DNA of 5,230 bases from Endomicrobium sp. (lineage in GTDB: Bacteria; Elusimicrobiota; Endomicrobiia; Endomicrobiales; Endomicrobiaceae). Position 1 is the stretch's first letter. Each line of letters begins with the position of its first letter. The DNA lies in NCBI GenBank assembly GCA_031273645.1, contig JAISRM010000033.1, positions 1-5,230 of the forward strand, read 5' to 3'. The notes under the pieces were generated by a model. It was not told where the DNA came from. It ran no database searches and saw nothing but the letters and a program-made list of their open reading frames with translations. Made by a program: the position numbers and the translations under genes. Shown here piece by piece: positions 1 to 5,139 of the stretch.

Positions 1-411
1 TTTACCGCAGACATTGTAAACTTTAGCAATAACTCGACGGACAAATGCGGCGGCGCGATTTTTGCGCAGGATTCTTATATGGCGTTTGACGTCAGAAATA
101 TAATGTTTGCCGGAAATAAAACGCTTGATGACGGCGGAGCAATATATGTATTTACTCCGTCGACGTTTACATTTAACGCAGAGAATATAAACTTTAGCGC
201 TAATGCGTCAAACGCTTCCGGCGGAGCAATTGCCGCCCATAGCTCAGAATTTACGTTTAGCGCAGACAATATAAATTTCAGCGGAAATACGGCGGCAAAT
301 GGTTCCGGCGGAGCGATACATGCAAATTCTTCAGTGTTTACGTTCGACGGAGCAAATATAAATTTCAGCGGCAATACGGCAAATGAAAAAGGCGGAGCGA
401 TATACAATGCG
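1..411 (+). repeat. Tandem GGAI/FxxN (Pmp-type) coding repeats, about 28 codons per unit
   Basis: Six degenerate units of about 26-32 codons lie in the passenger domain. Units 3 to 5 are the most alike. The blocks at 268-293 and 355-380 differ at a single base and are offset by exactly 87 bases (29 codons), which points to recent duplication or gene conversion. Each unit carries NINFSGN-like and GGAI-like strands. The array probably extends left of the window. Confidence 0.85.
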
Positions 412-2112
412 GGAGTATTAAATTTAGCGTCTGCGGGAAGCATAATATTTGCCGGAAACACTGCAGGCGGAGTTGATAACGATATATACAATGCGATAGG
501 ATCGACGATAAACATAACGGGAAGCGGCAATGTAATAATTGGCGGAGGTATAAACGGAGAGGGAATAATCAATAAGACAGGAGAAGGAACGCTTTGTCTT
601 GGAGGCAAGAACGATATAGGAGAATTAAACGCAACAAACGGAGTAATAAAAATAGAAAGCGGAAGCAAATACACAGGCGGAATATTGAAAGCGCAAGGCG
701 CAGCAATAAACATGCAAAACGGAACGGACGAAGAAATAAAGCTGACAGGATTATTTATCAGCGAAACAAATTTAAAGATAGACGTAATGGCAGACGGAAA
801 AAATGATAAAGTAACGGCGTCGTCGGCAACTGTAGGCGGAAATTTAGATATAAAGACAATGGTAGGCGATTATACAAGCGGAGTGGAATATGAGATACTG
901 TCAGCGACGGGAGGAGTGTATGGAGTATTTGCAAGCAGCGGGATAATGAACGCGGAGAAGTTAAATTATGAAATAAAATATCTGAGCGACAAAATAATAT
1001 TGTCTGTAACAGGTTTGTATAAGAGCGAATTTGAGACAATGTTAGGATTGACATACAATCAAAGTGAGACGGCAAGAGTATTTGACACAATATCAGAAAA
1101 TGCGGGAGCGTTTGCGGCGATAATAACGGAAATGGAAGAAAAGAGAACAAGCGCAGACGAGCAGGACAGAAAAGACGTGTTGTCATTTTTAGCGCATACG
1201 TCGGGATATTTCATAGCAAATGTGATAAGAAACGCGGCGGCAGACAGTCCGTCAGATGAGATATATGACAAGATAAAAAATCATAAAGGCGAAAAAACAA
1301 ACAACGGAGTATGGCTGCAGGCAAAAGGCGGTGAAGAAATATTTAAAGAAGACGCGCAATCGCCGGAAAATTATAAAGATAAATCGATAGGAGTAATGGC
1401 GGGAATAGACAGATACGACGAAGACAAAAACATAATGTACGGAGCGTATGCAAGATTAAATCAGGACAATATAGAGCAAGGCAAAAACAAAGCGGACGCA
1501 GTAAAAAGCGGAATAGGAATATACGGCGGATACATAAAAGAGAGCTGGGAAATAAAAGCGATGGCATTAGGAAGTTATGATAAGTTTGAAACGCAAAGAG
1601 CGGTAATGGGCGAAAAAGCAAAAGGAAATATAGAAGCGATAACGATAAACGCAGACATAGAAGGAGCGCTAAATATTTGGGCGACAGAAAATATAAAAAT
1701 AAGACCATACGGAGCAATAGAAGCGGCAAACGCGAATTATGGAGAAATAAAAGAGAAAGAGGGCGGAATATATAATTTAAAAATAAAGAGCGGCAATTAT
1801 GTAAGGACATCAGCAAGAATAGGAGCGGGAGCGCAATATATAAAAGGAATATGGTTGGGATATGCAGAGATAGAAGGAAAATATTTAATAAGCGGAGAAA
1901 GACCGGAGATAGAGAGCGTATTTGAGGCAAGAAGCGAAGAATTTAAAAGCAGAGGAACAGAAGAAGGAAAAGCAATGATAGGCGCAGGGTTAGGAGGAGA
2001 AGCGCAGGCAGGAAAAAATTGGACAATATTTGCAAATGTAAAGATATATGCCGGAGAAAAATATGAGAGCATAACCGCAAATGCAGGAGTGAGGTACGTA
2101 TTTGGACGGTAA
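1..2112 (+). CDS. Autotransporter (type Va) with Pmp-like passenger repeats, 5' end outside window
   Basis: The frame is open from base 1 to the TAA at 2110-2112 (703 codons visible), so the ATG at 79 is internal and the true start and signal peptide lie upstream. Visible residues 1-137 contain six FxxN motifs (FSNN, FAGN, FSAN, FSGN, FSGN, FAGN) alternating with five GGAI motifs, the signature of chlamydial polymorphic outer membrane protein repeats, which form a beta-helix. Residues about 193-204 (TGEGTLCLGGKN) resemble the autotransporter-associated beta-strand repeat. Residues about 339-430 are helical, with a LTYNQSETARVFD segment typical of the region preceding the barrel. Residues about 436-703 (from GVWLQAKGG) match an autotransporter beta-domain in size and alternating pattern. 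The last strand ends VRYVFGR, so the usual terminal aromatic residue is followed by Gly-Arg. By family, the barrel inserts in the outer membrane and exposes the passenger, probably as an adhesin or surface antigen; the ligand is unknown. Codon use (ATA, AGA, GGA) differs from the operon downstream. Confidence 0.93.
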   Translation, partial: FTADIVNFSNNSTDKCGGAIFAQDSYMAFDVRNIMFAGNKTLDDGGAIYVFTPSTFTFNAENINFSANASNASGGAIAAHSSEFTFSADNINFSGNTAANGSGGAIHANSSVFTFDGANINFSGNTANEKGGAIYNAGVLNLASAGSIIFAGNTAGGVDNDIYNAIGSTINITGSGNVIIGGGINGEGIINKTGEGTLCLGGKNDIGELNATNGVIKIESGSKYTGGILKAQGAAINMQNGTDEEIKLTGLFISETNLKIDVMADGKNDKVTASSATVGGNLDIKTMVGDYTSGVEYEILSATGGVYGVFASSGIMNAEKLNYEIKYLSDKIILSVTGLYKSEFETMLGLTYNQSETARVFDTISENAGAFAAIITEMEEKRTSADEQDRKDVLSFLAHTSGYFIANVIRNAAADSPSDEIYDKIKNHKGEKTNNGVWLQAKGGEEIFKEDAQSPENYKDKSIGVMAGIDRYDEDKNIMYGAYARLNQDNIEQGKNKADAVKSGIGIYGGYIKESWEIKAMALGSYDKFETQRAVMGEKAKGNIEAITINADIEGALNIWATENIKIRPYGAIEAANANYGEIKEKEGGIYNLKIKSGNYVRTSARIGAGAQYIKGIWLGYAEIEGKYLISGERPEIESVFEARSEEFKSRGTEEGKAMIGAGLGGEAQAGKNWTIFANVKIYAGEKYESITANAGVRYVFGR

Positions 2113-2115
2113 AAC

Positions 2116-2155
2116 AGTGGTCAAAGGGACGGGGGTTTTGACCACTTTTCTTTAT
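2116..2155 (+). terminator. Rho-independent terminator of the autotransporter gene, possibly bidirectional
   Basis: A perfect 10-bp stem (AGTGGTCAAA at 2116-2125 with TTTGACCACT at 2137-2146) encloses an 11-base G-rich loop. It starts 3 bases after the stop codon and is followed by a T-rich tail (TTTTCTTTAT). On the minus strand the same stem is followed by GTTTT, so it could also stop transcripts arriving from the convergent rsmA operon. Confidence 0.88.
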
Positions 2156-2173
2156 CATTAAATATTATTAAAT

Positions 2174-2260
2174 TCACCGCTTTGGCAATTCTTCGTCATA
2201 CTTGCGCAAAATTTCTGCCGCTTGTTTACTGCTGAACTTTTTATGCGGTTGTTTTATACC
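2174..2260 (-). pseudogene. Possible gene remnant, 28-codon start-less open segment
   Basis: Between a TAA and the TGA at 2176-2174 the minus strand encodes a 28-residue peptide ending KQAAEILRKYDEELPKR. Its composition (charged, amphipathic, helix-like) looks like real protein rather than random AT-rich translation. It has no start codon. An ATG at 2272-2270 in another frame (MRFKV) would join it only through a frameshift. I do not recognise the family. It may be the decayed end of a small gene that once followed rsmA, or chance. Confidence 0.2.
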
Positions 2261-2293
2261 TTAAACCTCATTTTTTGAGTTTAAGATATTTTT
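2256..2293 (+). terminator. Second hairpin with T tail in the convergent intergenic region
   Basis: Left arm 2256-2269 pairs with right arm 2277-2289, about 13 pairs with one G-T wobble and one bulged base, around a T-rich 7-base loop. On the plus strand it is followed by TTTT and, after ACA, a further T run. This would act as a back-up terminator for plus-strand read-through, keeping antisense transcripts out of rsmA. On the minus strand it is followed by an A-rich stretch, so it is a weaker candidate for ending the rsmA operon. Confidence 0.5.
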
Positions 2294-2336
2294 ACATTTT
2301 TCCCGTCTCAGTCTGATTTTAATTTGTTGAAGTTTT

Positions 2337-3143
2337 TTAAGAGGGCAGATTGCTGCAAATGTTTTTGAAATCGGATAAAGTAAGTTTTTCCGGCCTGATT
2401 TGAGGGTCTGTTTTGCAAGCTTGTAAAATTTCTGCGGCGGCGGATTTTTCAATGTTTAAAAAAGAGCTTAGAGAGTTTAATATTGTTTTTCTGCGCATGG
2501 AAAAAGCGTGTTTTATAAAAGGAAAAAAACGTTCGTCAGGTTTTGCGGAATTTAATTTTGTCAGTTTGATTACCGATGACATAACTTTAGGCGCAGGGGT
2601 AAAACATTTCGGCGAGACGTCAAACAAAATTTGGGGCTGGGCGTAAAACTGCGTAAAAATTGATATGTATCCGTACTCTTTTGCGCCGGGGGTTGCCGCA
2701 AGCCTTTGTATAACTTCTTTTTGAAGCATAAAAACGGCTGTAGTCCAGTTTGGTAATGGCAAAATTTTTTGGATTATCGCCGTGCCGACATTGTAAGGCA
2801 AATTAGAAATGAATTTTACACAGGCTGCGCCTGTTTTTATTTGAGACAATTCACAGCAGGCTTCGCCTGTTTTTATTTGGATCAATTTGAGAAAATCTTC
2901 ATTTATAATTTCAACGTTATTTATATTGTGAAAAGCGTAATAATTTTTTAATTGGCCGGCAAGAATTTTGTCTATTTCTACCGCTGTTAAACTGTTTACC
3001 AAAGGCTGTATAAGTTTTGTTAAAACGCCTTTTCCGGGTCCGATTTCAACGACGCTGTCATTCGGCGACAATTGAGCTGCGCCGACGATTTTGTTTGCTA
3101 TGTTTAAGTCCGTTAAAAAATTTTGTCCGTGTTTTTGGCGCAT
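2337..3143 (-). CDS. rsmA: 16S rRNA (adenine(1518)-N6/adenine(1519)-N6)-dimethyltransferase RsmA (KsgA), with a tandem-repeat insert
   Basis: By family, the enzyme dimethylates two adjacent adenines in the 3'-terminal loop of 16S rRNA using S-adenosylmethionine, late in small-subunit assembly. The 268-residue product is close to the usual length of about 270. Motifs from the chosen start: HGQNFLTD (5-12), the SAM-binding VEIGPGKG (32-39), AVEID (54-58), NEDFL (81-85), catalytic NLPYN (114-118), FMLQKEV (138-144), FTPAPKV (181-187) and RRKTILNSL (217-225). The start at 3143 is chosen because family members begin just before the GQNFL motif. The frame is open further upstream to 3269, but that would overlap the TM2 gene heavily. 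It is the last gene of the operon and begins 8 bases after the TM2 stop. Oddity: residues 87-110 are two copies of a 12-residue unit, LIQIKTGEACCE then LSQIKTGAACVK, in the loop before NLPY. They add about 10-13 residues and three cysteines, and are encoded by palindromic DNA related to intergenic repeats at 4984-5061. Confidence 0.96.
   Translation of the reverse strand: MRQKHGQNFLTDLNIANKIVGAAQLSPNDSVVEIGPGKGVLTKLIQPLVNSLTAVEIDKILAGQLKNYYAFHNINNVEIINEDFLKLIQIKTGEACCELSQIKTGAACVKFISNLPYNVGTAIIQKILPLPNWTTAVFMLQKEVIQRLAATPGAKEYGYISIFTQFYAQPQILFDVSPKCFTPAPKVMSSVIKLTKLNSAKPDERFFPFIKHAFSMRRKTILNSLSSFLNIEKSAAAEILQACKTDPQIRPEKLTLSDFKNICSNLPS
2814..2885 (-). repeat. Two tandem 36-base hairpin-containing repeats inside rsmA
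   Basis: Two direct copies with a 36-base (12-codon) period; the best-matching 31-base blocks (2821-2851 and 2857-2887) agree at 27 positions. On the coding (minus) strand each holds a mini-hairpin: ACAGGC-GCA-GCCTGT (6-bp stem) at 2834-2820 and ACAGGC-GAA-GCCTGC (5 bp plus a mismatch) at 2870-2856. The second shares 17 identical bases (AAAACAGGCGAAGCCTG) with the intergenic copy at 5044-5060. The insert keeps the reading frame and contains no stop. Confidence 0.85.
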
Positions 3144-3151
3144 AGCGGTCT

Positions 3152-3472
3152 TTATGCGTTTGTAACATTGTAATATTGCGGATTGTAAGTTTTGTCGAAT
3201 GTTGTGTCGCTTATCGCCAAATAATATATGGTTACCGCCAGCTGCCAGCAAAACAGCGCTATACCCCATATTCCTACCGTCAGTATCAACAAAACAATGT
3301 GAATGGGAAGCGCTATTATAAGGTCGATCAACCCTAAAGCCGTTCTTCCCAAATAAAATCTGTGCAGACCGAATACTCCCAGAAAAAATGCCAGCAGCGC
3401 AGCAATAATCTTAGACTTGTTTCTTGCGACAACAGTAACATTAACTCCTTGGCTTTGCGTGTAGTTTTCCAT
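3152..3472 (-). CDS. TM2-domain membrane protein
   Basis: The product is 106 residues from the chosen start. Residues about 21-42 (KIIAALLAFFLGVFGLHRFYLG) contain the TM2-family hallmark of a hydrophobic helix ending in FLGxFGLHRFYLG. A long hydrophobic stretch at about 46-87 can form one or two further helices, so it is an inner-membrane protein with a short polar N-terminus and a Tyr/Asn-rich C-terminal tail. TM2 proteins are widespread and their biochemical role in bacteria is generally unknown; I infer none here. The ATG at 3472 is preferred because an AGGGAA Shine-Dalgarno sits 9 bases upstream. Alternatives are the ATG at 3481, which overlaps the mnmE stop as ATGA but has the AGGGAA too close, and a TTG at 3493. 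It lies 5 bases after mnmE and 8 bases before rsmA, so co-transcription and translational coupling are likely. Confidence 0.88.
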   Translation of the reverse strand: MENYTQSQGVNVTVVARNKSKIIAALLAFFLGVFGLHRFYLGRTALGLIDLIIALPIHIVLLILTVGIWGIALFCWQLAVTIYYLAISDTTFDKTYNPQYYNVTNA

Positions 3473-3477
3473 GATTT

Positions 3478-4857
3478 TCATTTCCCTATGCAAAAATTTT
3501 TAAAAATTGCGTCTAAAATATCGGTCTGAGTATCGATGCCTAAAATGTCGTCGTAGGCAGACAGCGCCGTTCTTATTTCAAAAGCCGCTATTTCGTCGGC
3601 ATCTTGAATTAAATATTGCTGCTTGGCTTTGCTTAACGCGGTTTGCGCGGTTTGTAATGCCGCAAAATGACGCGAATTTAACATTAAATAATCTTCTTTG
3701 TGTTCGCAAATTCCGGAAATCTCCGCTATTTTATCTAACAGTTCTGTTATCCCGCTTCCCGTTTGAGCAGAAACTCTGGCTTCGCCGGTGATCGTGATAG
3801 CAGAGGGCAAATCAATTTTATTTATAGTTTTTATCAGAGGAACTGAAATGTTTTCATTTTTTAAGTAAGCGGCAATTTCTCTGTCGCAATCGTCAAAAGG
3901 CGCGGACCCGTCTAAAACCCAAATTATAATATCGGCGGTTTTCAGCGTTTCTTTTGTTTTGTTTTGCCCTAATTTTTCTATTTCATTATTTGAATGAGTT
4001 CTTAAGCCCGCAGTGTCTATTATTGTTAAAGGAATTCCCCGGCAGTCTATAATTTCTTCAATAGTGTCGGTTGTGGTGCCGGCAATTTCCGTAACTATCG
4101 CGCGGTTTTTGCCGACGATAGCGTTTAAAAGCGAAGATTTGCCGGCATTGGGTTTGCCGATAATGGCCGCTTTTAAACCGGTTTGAAGTTTGCGGCTTAT
4201 TTTATAAGAATCAATAAGTTTTTGGTTTGTTTCCATTAAAAAAGATAAACGGAACGATTTTTCTTTGCGCGATAAAAACATGATGTCTTCTTCGGGGTGA
4301 TCTAAAGAAACTTCAATAAAGCTCAGAAGTTGCGTAAGTTTTGTTTTAAGCAGACCGATTTTAGCGGAAAATTCCCCGTCAACATTATTTAGAGCGGCTT
4401 TTGCCGCAGTCCGCGTTTTGCTCGTTATTAAAGCGCACACGGCTTCAGCCTGAGTTAAATCTTTTTTACCGTTTAAAAAAGCGCGATAAGTAAATTCTCC
4501 CGGCTCTGCCGGACGCGCGCCGTTTTTATAGAGCAGATTTAAAATTTCGCCGATTATTAACGGATTTCCATGACAGGAAATTTCAACGAGATCTTCGCCC
4601 GTGTAGGTGTTTGGCGACTTAAAAAAAGAGCAAAGAACTTCATCAATTTTTTCTTTCCCGTCAACAATATGTCCGTATTTAATTTGTTTGTCTGAAGCAG
4701 ATTTGTCTGTTTCAGACTTATCCGCGCGCGGTTTCGTTTGAAATATTTGCTCTATAATATGAAACGAAGTTTCCCCCGAAAGTCGTATCACGGCTATTGC
4801 TGATTTTCCTGAAGCGCTTGAAAGCGCGGCGATACAATCTTGATTTAAATAGTTCAT
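3478..4857 (-). CDS. mnmE: tRNA uridine-5-carboxymethylaminomethyl(34) synthesis GTPase MnmE (TrmE)
   Basis: By family, MnmE works with MnmG to build the cmnm5 group on the wobble uridine of certain tRNAs, using a methylene-tetrahydrofolate carbon, FAD and GTP hydrolysis; it is cytosolic. The 459-residue product matches the usual length of about 455. The N-terminal folate-binding domain shows TGEDLVEISCHG and RPAEPGEFTYRAFLNGKKD. The G domain, inserted in the helical domain, shows G1 GKPNAGKSS (234-242), G2 GTTTD (260-264), G3 DTAG (281-284), G4 NKID (346-349) and G5-like SAQTG (363-367). The C-terminus is FCIGK, with the conserved functional Cys at 456. E294 aligns with the catalytic Glu282 of the E. 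coli protein. The start at 4857 is chosen because MNYLNQDCIAAL aligns with family N-termini; the only upstream option is a TTG at 4878. A weak AAGAGA ribosome site lies upstream. It is first in the operon. Oddities: G2 has Thr where Arg is usual (GTTRD), and residues 44-58 are a short-repeat insert (RADKSETDKSASDKQ). Confidence 0.98.
   Translation of the reverse strand: MNYLNQDCIAALSSASGKSAIAVIRLSGETSFHIIEQIFQTKPRADKSETDKSASDKQIKYGHIVDGKEKIDEVLCSFFKSPNTYTGEDLVEISCHGNPLIIGEILNLLYKNGARPAEPGEFTYRAFLNGKKDLTQAEAVCALITSKTRTAAKAALNNVDGEFSAKIGLLKTKLTQLLSFIEVSLDHPEEDIMFLSRKEKSFRLSFLMETNQKLIDSYKISRKLQTGLKAAIIGKPNAGKSSLLNAIVGKNRAIVTEIAGTTTDTIEEIIDCRGIPLTIIDTAGLRTHSNNEIEKLGQNKTKETLKTADIIIWVLDGSAPFDDCDREIAAYLKNENISVPLIKTINKIDLPSAITITGEARVSAQTGSGITELLDKIAEISGICEHKEDYLMLNSRHFAALQTAQTALSKAKQQYLIQDADEIAAFEIRTALSAYDDILGIDTQTDILDAIFKNFCIGK
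3482..3487 (-). promoter_or_regulatory. Ribosome binding site AGGGAA deciding the TM2 start
   Basis: AGGGAA on the minus strand lies inside the last codons of mnmE (ATA GGG AAA TGA). It is 9 bases from the ATG at 3472 and directly abuts the ATG at 3481. The spacing favours 3472 and implies that ribosomes finishing mnmE expose or reuse this site. Confidence 0.6.
4687..4716 (-). repeat. Tandem 15-base repeat inside mnmE
   Basis: Two adjacent 15-base units (4702-4716 and 4687-4701) match at 12 of 15 positions and encode SETDK and SASDK. A preceding ADK looks like a third, partial unit. The plus strand contains the mini-palindromes GTCTG-TTT-CAGAC (4705-4717) and TCTG-AAG-CAGA (4691-4701). The segment falls in a loop of the N-terminal domain whose length varies in the family, so it is likely tolerated. 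Confidence 0.6.
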
Positions 4858-4886
4858 AAACCGAATTTCTCTTTTCAATTTTAAAA

Positions 4887-4892
4887 AATATA
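4887..4892 (-). promoter_or_regulatory. Possible -10 box for the mnmE operon
   Basis: TATATT on the minus strand lies about 30 bases upstream of the mnmE ATG, in a very AT-rich leader, and would give a 5' leader of about 20-25 bases. No convincing -35 box is seen; AATATT at a 17-base spacing is weak. In DNA this AT-rich such a match can arise by chance. Confidence 0.28.
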
Positions 4893-4922
4893 ATGTTAGA
4901 AACTATATTAATATTAAAAGTG

Positions 4923-4947
4923 GATTCCCATTTTCATGGGAATGACA
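4923..4947. repeat. Small palindromic repeat, ATTCCC-N8-GGGAAT type (copy 1)
   Basis: ATTCCCA (4924-4930) and TGGGAAT (4937-4943) form a 7-bp stem around TTTTCA, followed by GACA. This fits the pattern ATTCCC-N8-GGGAAT known for Neisseria dRS3 elements; the kinship is only of pattern. CCATTTTCATGGGAATGACA at 4928-4947 recurs exactly, inverted, at 5211-5230. Confidence 0.75.
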
Positions 4948-4971
4948 GACACAAACAAAACAGACACTGGC

Positions 4972-5025
4972 TGGCAATCCCATAAAACAGACGAAGTCTG
5001 TCACATTTTCATGGGAATGACAAAC
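4972..5025. repeat. ATTCCC/GGGAAT palindrome (copy 2) interrupted by a hairpin element
   Basis: The left half TGGCAATCCCAT (4972-4983) resembles TGGATTCCCAT of copy 1, and the right half CATTTTCATGGGAATGACA (5004-5022) is identical to copy 1. Between them lie 20 extra bases (4984-5003) that contain their own hairpin. CAT occurs on both sides of the extra segment (4981-4983 and 5004-5006), consistent with a target duplication. Confidence 0.65.
4984..5003 (+). repeat. Mini-hairpin element (copy C)
   Basis: AAAACAGACGAAGTCTGTCA: a 6-bp stem ACAGAC (4987-4992) / GTCTGT (4996-5001) with a GAA triloop. It is related to copy D at 5044-5061 by one base-pair swap (A-T for G-C) and to the two copies inside rsmA. 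Confidence 0.75.
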
Positions 5026-5073
5026 CTTGAAAAAACAATTAATAAAACAGGCGAAGCCTGTGTTGTCATTCCC
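5013..5073. repeat. Inverted repeat GGGAATGACAA / TTGTCATTCCC enclosing hairpin copy D
   Basis: An 11-bp perfect inverted pair (5013-5023 and 5063-5073) encloses 39 bases that include the hairpin at 5044-5061. The right arm of one palindrome faces the left arm of the next, which is opposite to the order inside copy 1, so the region is a chain of half-palindromes. Confidence 0.65.
5044..5061 (+). repeat. Mini-hairpin element (copy D)
   Basis: ACAGGC (5047-5052) / GCCTGT (5056-5061) with a GAA triloop, preceded by ATAAA as in copy C. Its first 17 bases are identical to the coding strand of the second repeat in rsmA. Confidence 0.75.
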
Positions 5074-5139
5074 GCGTTTTTAATATTCTTTCTTCCTCAG
5101 TAGCCTGCGCCCGAGTGTCTTTATCGTGCGGGAATACAA
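5063..5139. repeat. Composite inverted repeat, TTGTcATTCCCGC ... GCGGGAATACAA
   Basis: ATTCCCGC (5068-5075) and GCGGGAAT (5128-5135) are perfect 8-bp inverted ends, extended to 12 bp if one bulged C is allowed. They are 52 bases apart. The enclosed sequence has a locally GC-rich patch (5104-5115) unlike the surrounding AT-rich DNA, as though the loop of a short palindrome had been replaced by an insert. Confidence 0.55.

Noticed and set aside
79..81. ATG at 79 as the autotransporter start
   Set aside because: The frame is open to base 1 with the same repeat pattern (GGAI and FxxN before the ATG), and no signal peptide follows the ATG.
75..713. Long antisense open frame opposite the autotransporter (also 758-1186, 1059-1271, 1343-1930, 1797-2158)
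   Set aside because: Leu/Pro/Ser-rich translations with no domain logic; they exist because the sense codons ATA, GGA and AGA rarely make stops on the other strand.
2413..2951. Plus-strand frames 2413-2646 and 2769-2951, and 3507-3791
   Set aside because: They lie wholly opposite rsmA and mnmE and have no recognisable motifs.
3144..3269. Longer rsmA starting at 3269
   Set aside because: It would overlap the TM2 gene by more than 100 bases and add residues absent from the family; the conserved GQNFL motif starts right after the ATG at 3143.
3778..3786. GGCGAAGCC core (minus strand) in mnmE near the G5 region
   Set aside because: Only the 9-base core is shared; flanks lack the ACA/TGT stem and the lead-in, and there is no obvious inserted length.
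4761..4773. GAAAC-GAA-GTTTC hairpin in mnmE as another mini-element
   Set aside because: It encodes part of the normal family sequence (LSGETSFH) with no length change, so the palindrome is best explained by chance.
4858..4878. Upstream TTG start for mnmE
   Set aside because: The added residues MKREIRF do not fit family N-termini, and the ATG at 4857 has a normal, if weak, ribosome site.
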